DNA of 10,258 nt from Deinococcus sp. GTDB taxonomy: Bacteria; Deinococcota; Deinococci; Deinococcales; Deinococcaceae. The number at the start of each line of letters is the position of its first letter. Position 1 is the stretch's first letter. Both the position numbers and the translations under genes were made by a program. The stretch is from NCBI RefSeq assembly GCF_025362455.1, contig NZ_JANYGJ010000188.1, positions 1 to 10,258 on the forward strand. The letters are read 5' to 3'. This document shows, piece by piece, positions 7,912 to 10,258 of this stretch. The notes under the pieces were generated by a model. That model was not told the DNA's origin. It saw only the letters and a list, made by a program, of their open reading frames with translations, and made no database searches.

Positions 7912-8333
7912 GCTGTGCTGAGCGGTATTTCGCCATCGATGACGACGGCTACGCCTTCCCGCTGATTCAAACGCTGAAACCGGCGTACTGGCTCGCACCC
8001 CTGCAGCCCAACGTCCACGGGTTCCCGATGAACGACGGGCAGGTGCGAACCGACGACTACCGGCGCAAGGCCGATGTGTTGATGCTGGAGGGCAAGCTGT
8101 ACGGAAAAAACGAGGACGACCTGCATGCCCAGGCCGGGTTGATCCGCTCCTGGGTTCAGCGGATGCGCTGGCTTCAGCGGGCGTCCAGAGCGTCGCTCCG
8201 GTTGCTCGACGGCAGCGATATCGAACTGGGGACGGACGGAGCCAAAAGCAAGGTCGGCGTCCTGCGGGTCGTCGTCGTTGCTAAAAACCGCAAATGGATT
8301 CACCCACTCACAGGACTGGAGGTGACGGGATAG
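7908..8333 (+). CDS. Small distal-tail (Dit)-like protein, 141 residues
   Basis: The start is chosen as the GTG at 7908, which overlaps the upstream stop in a GTGA. The site before it is weak, so coupling to the upstream gene is likely. Seen: a Pro-rich N-terminus; then a strand-like stretch with G-[K]-L-YG near residues 63-68; a helix ending W-V-x-R-x-x-W-L; and a closing strand region (VGVLRVVVVA). The order 'strand, G-x-L, G, acidic helix with -W-, strands' resembles the N-terminal half of siphophage Dit proteins, which form the ring at the distal tail end. It is much shorter than a full Dit. Alternatives are a tail-tip adaptor or a fibre-attachment protein. The stop TAG is immediately followed by the fibre ATG. 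A small A-run is discussed under findings. Confidence 0.55.
   Translation: MSCAERYFAIDDDGYAFPLIQTLKPAYWLAPLQPNVHGFPMNDGQVRTDDYRRKADVLMLEGKLYGKNEDDLHAQAGLIRSWVQRMRWLQRASRASLRLLDGSDIELGTDGAKSKVGVLRVVVVAKNRKWIHPLTGLEVTG
8318..8325 (+). promoter_or_regulatory. Strong ribosome binding site of the fibre gene
   Basis: GGAGGTGA lies eight bases before the ATG at 8334 and matches the end of bacterial 16S rRNA closely. It sits inside the last codons of the upstream gene, and supports the ATG at 8334 as the fibre start and independent, efficient initiation. Confidence 0.85.
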
Positions 8334-10070
8334 ATGGCAGATTTTCGTTTGATCGGCAACATTGCCGGAGCAGAGGCCGCCACGGTCCGGCTCACCGTGA
8401 CGTTCCTCAGCGACTACCGCGACGAACAGGGCCGGGTGCCGCCTCCGGTGATGCTCTTCAGCAAGCTGCCGGGGCAGGAATGGACCGCACAGCCGGGCGG
8501 CGGGACCGCCATCCTGATCGGGGCACTGGCCGGGCAGATGCCGCCTAGAGTCTCGGTAACCTACACCCTGATCCGGCCCGGCCTGCCACCGCTGGCCAGG
8601 GTGCTGGAACGCTACGTCAGTGGTAACACCGAGCCAGCTGGCTACTGGGACTTCACCCTGCCCGGCAGCGCGAGCGGTGCGCCGCCAGCGAGTCCTACCC
8701 AGGTCAACGTGCTGCCCGGCGTCGGCCCAGTCGGACCACGCGGGGCGGCGCTGCTGCACGGCGAGGGGCCACCAGCGGCGGGGCTGGGACTCGATGGCGA
8801 CAGCTACGTCAGCACGTTGACCTGGGACGTGTCGATGCGCTCGGCCGGGGCGTGGGTGGCGGCTGGAAATATCAGGGGCGGGCCAGGGGCACCTGGTGCC
8901 GCTGGGTTGCCAGGGCTCAACGGGGCGGGCGGGGTTCCGAAGCCGACACCCGGTCAGGTCGGATACATTCTGGTGGCTGACGAAACGCAGCCGAACGGGT
9001 TTAGCTGGTACGCGCCGGGCAACAAGCTGAGAGTCCGGGCTCTGGGCGACGTGGCGATCAGCGGCATCAGCGACGGGCAGACGCTGGTGTGGGACGCGGC
9101 AGTCCAGAAGTTCAGGCCAGGTGACGGCAAAGCCGGGAGCGGCAGTAACCTTGATCCCGAAGCGGTGCAGGATCTGGTGGCCGCCATGCTGGTGCAGGGC
9201 ACGGGCATCGCCCTGACCTACGACGACGCCGGAAACACCCTGAGCATCAGCTCGACAGCGCCAGGCAGCGTGCTCGCCTGGGGCGACATCACCGGCAAAC
9301 CTGCCACGTTCCCCCCGTCTGCGCACATCCACGGCGCTGCCGACATCAAAGCCGCCCTGGCCGGTCTCCTCGCCCCAGGCACCAACGTCACCCTGACTAC
9401 CGACGCTCAGACCGGCATCATCACCATCTCCGCAACCGGCGGCGGCTCAGGAGGTGGCCTGGACCTGGAAGCGGTGCAAGACGCGGTGGCGGGGATGCTG
9501 GTGCAGGGCAACGGCGTCACGCTGGCGTACGACGACGCTCAGGGCAAACTGACGATCGGCTCAGCAGGATTACCAGCAGGGGGCACAACTGGGCAGTTGC
9601 TGACCAAAAACAGTGCTACGGCTGGAGACGCCATCTGGGCCGATCCTGCGGGCGCGGGCTCTGCGCTGCTGGGACGCTGCGTGGCACGGAGCATTCAGAA
9701 CATACCTGGCAGCGTTTGGACGCGAATTGATCTGGCGGGCGTATCGGATGCAGCCAATGGGGCAATGGCCGCCAGCGTATTTACAGTAATTCTTCCAGGT
9801 GTGTACAACATCTCGGCGGGCGCCGTGTTTACTAACCTGTCCGGCAATCATTATATAAATGTTGCCATACGCAAAAATGGCCAAGAGGCTATCAAAATTA
9901 CCGAAATTAACATCGGTGGCGGCGCCTATGCGGCCACCGGATCTGGTGTTTTGCGACTGATACCCGGTGATGTCATTGAGTTTTACGCATATTTAGGCTC
10001 TGCGGCCTCCGTAGCCGGTGAATCAACTAAAGATTTAACAACATTGTCGATTGTCCGGTTAGGTGCGTGA
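8334..10070 (+). CDS. Tail fibre with collagen-like stretch and C1q/TNF-like head, 578 residues
   Basis: Likely a trimeric receptor-binding fibre. The start ATG directly abuts the upstream TAG. Seen in order: an N-terminal region (about 1-112) that may attach it to the tail; a collagen-like part, with short Gly runs near 129-137 and a clear Gly-X-Y stretch at 182-199, separated by a GDSYVS...GAWVAAGN segment of a kind common in phage fibres; and a linker with G-x-x-L...W motifs. Next come the repeats at 273-307, 337-368 and 376-410, with WGDITGKP...FPP-x-x-HIH (316-331) between the first two. GTTGQLLTK and IWADPA (about 417-436) follow. The C-terminus (about 447-578) has FTVILPGVYNISAG, a KNG turn and L-x-PGD-V-I-E-F-Y-A-Y, matching the C1q/TNF-like jelly roll that trimerises and binds ligands. 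The head is AT-richer than the rest, suggesting exchange. Confidence 0.85.
   Translation: MADFRLIGNIAGAEAATVRLTVTFLSDYRDEQGRVPPPVMLFSKLPGQEWTAQPGGGTAILIGALAGQMPPRVSVTYTLIRPGLPPLARVLERYVSGNTEPAGYWDFTLPGSASGAPPASPTQVNVLPGVGPVGPRGAALLHGEGPPAAGLGLDGDSYVSTLTWDVSMRSAGAWVAAGNIRGGPGAPGAAGLPGLNGAGGVPKPTPGQVGYILVADETQPNGFSWYAPGNKLRVRALGDVAISGISDGQTLVWDAAVQKFRPGDGKAGSGSNLDPEAVQDLVAAMLVQGTGIALTYDDAGNTLSISSTAPGSVLAWGDITGKPATFPPSAHIHGAADIKAALAGLLAPGTNVTLTTDAQTGIITISATGGGSGGGLDLEAVQDAVAGMLVQGNGVTLAYDDAQGKLTIGSAGLPAGGTTGQLLTKNSATAGDAIWADPAGAGSALLGRCVARSIQNIPGSVWTRIDLAGVSDAANGAMAASVFTVILPGVYNISAGAVFTNLSGNHYINVAIRKNGQEAIKITEINIGGGAYAATGSGVLRLIPGDVIEFYAYLGSAASVAGESTKDLTTLSIVRLGA
9150..9563 (+). repeat. Shaft repeats of the fibre (three copies, about 32-35 residues each)
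   Basis: Copies at 9150-9254 and 9459-9563 share about 23 of 35 residues (LD-EAVQD-VA-MLVQG-G, YDDA, L-I-S); their DNA is also similar, including a shared ATGCTGGTGCAGGGCA. A more diverged copy lies between them at 9342-9437 (DIKAALAGLLAPG..., TTDAQTG). The pattern 'helix, then G-x-G, then two strands' is common in phage fibres. The middle copy follows the HIH motif. Confidence 0.8.
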
Positions 10071-10080
10071 TCCAAAGTGA
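9781..10080 (+). other. AT-richer patch covering most of the fibre head
   Basis: By hand count 141 of 300 bases are G or C (47%), against about 73% in a sample line upstream (8641-8700). Codons such as ATA, TTA, AAT, AAA and ATT become frequent. The frame is intact, and the patch begins inside the C1q-like domain and ends around the fibre stop. Confidence 0.75.
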
Positions 10081-10127
10081 TATACCCCACCCTCCTCACC
10101 CTGGCCCTGTGCGGCCCCTGGAGCCCT
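10071..10127 (+). other. Short gap between fibre and next gene; no terminator seen
   Basis: These 57 bases contain no clear hairpin with a T-run and no convincing promoter. They are open in the same frame as the fibre, and a GTG at 10077 could be an alternative start of the next gene. GGAG at 10120-10123 lies four bases before the ATG at 10128. Confidence 0.5.
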
Positions 10128-10258
10128 ATGACCCTGATCACTGCCCTGACCCGCTCTCTCACCGCCCTGTGGGGCCGCTCCGCCGTCGTGATCGCCACGC
10201 CTGGCCCTAATCCTGATCAAGCTGTGCCCGTCGGCCAGGCCAACCCGCTACCGGTTGG
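10128..10258 (+). CDS. Start of an unassigned protein, 3'-partial (43 residues visible)
   Basis: The gene runs off the right edge. The ATG at 10128 has GGAG four bases upstream. An alternative start, the GTG at 10077, would add 17 residues and has AGGTG 11 bases upstream, which is less well spaced. Visible: an N-terminal helix-like MTLITALTRSLTALWGRS, then VVIATPGPNPDQAVPVGQ and NPLPV. An 'N-P-L-P-V' segment near the N-terminus is often seen in phage structural proteins, so another tail or virion component is plausible, but there is too little sequence to assign it. It lies in the same strand and operon as the fibre. Confidence 0.5.
   Translation, partial: MTLITALTRSLTALWGRSAVVIATPGPNPDQAVPVGQANPLPV

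Noticed and set aside
7791..9332. 513-codon open frame on the - strand across the Dit-like gene and fibre
   Set aside because: It crosses two well-supported + strand genes and has low-complexity Arg/Gly/Pro-rich sequence; it is a GC shadow.
9828..9857. Promoter-like TTTACT, 18 bases, TATATA inside the fibre head
   Set aside because: It falls in the AT-rich patch where such matches arise by chance, and it is about 270 bases from the next start.
9672..10070. Target of a diversity-generating retroelement at the fibre end
   Set aside because: The head is C1q-like, not C-type lectin, and no template repeat or reverse transcriptase is in the window.
10111..10178. 8-base inverted repeat (GCGGCCCC / GGGGCCGC) around the start of the last gene
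   Set aside because: The loop of 52 bases is too long for a terminator, there is no T-run, and such matches are common at this GC content.

Overview
The window is a stretch of a phage tail-morphogenesis operon from a long-tailed (siphovirus-type) phage or a prophage. All genes are on the + strand and packed end to end. The DNA is roughly two-thirds G+C by eye, with strong Shine-Dalgarno sites (GGAGGA, GGAGGTGA) and 4-base start/stop overlaps. The host must be a high-GC bacterium. A Deinococcus-like host is my best guess from the composition and the flavour of the proteins, but the sequence does not prove this and other high-GC hosts are possible. No integrase, attachment site, capsid, lysis or regulatory gene is present, so free phage and prophage cannot be told apart.

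Layout: (1) 2-6049, a very long tape measure protein that enters from the left edge, with at least 2015 residues visible. It has two hydrophobic blocks, long Ala/Gln/Arg helical stretches, three separate internal tandem duplications and no cysteine. (2) 6046-7911, a 621-residue tail-tip/hub candidate that starts inside the tape measure stop codon. (3) 7908-8333, a 141-residue distal-tail-like protein that starts on a GTG inside the previous stop codon. (4) 8334-10070, a 578-residue tail fibre with an N-terminal attachment region, a short collagen-like stretch, three shaft repeats with an HIH motif, and a C1q/TNF-like C-terminal head. (5) 10071-10127, a short gap, then the start of a fifth gene that runs off the right edge.

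How they would work together: the tape measure sets tail length and occupies the tail lumen, the two middle proteins would build the tail tip, and the fibre would carry the receptor-binding head. This matches the usual siphophage order (tape measure, tip proteins, fibre), except that the small Dit-like protein follows the large hub candidate instead of preceding it. Two AT-richer patches, one in the hub candidate and one in the fibre head, look like recently exchanged modules. I found no defence system, RNA gene, CRISPR array or transposon. The main points of interest are the repeat-built tape measure, the exchanged fibre head, and the unassigned 621-residue hub.
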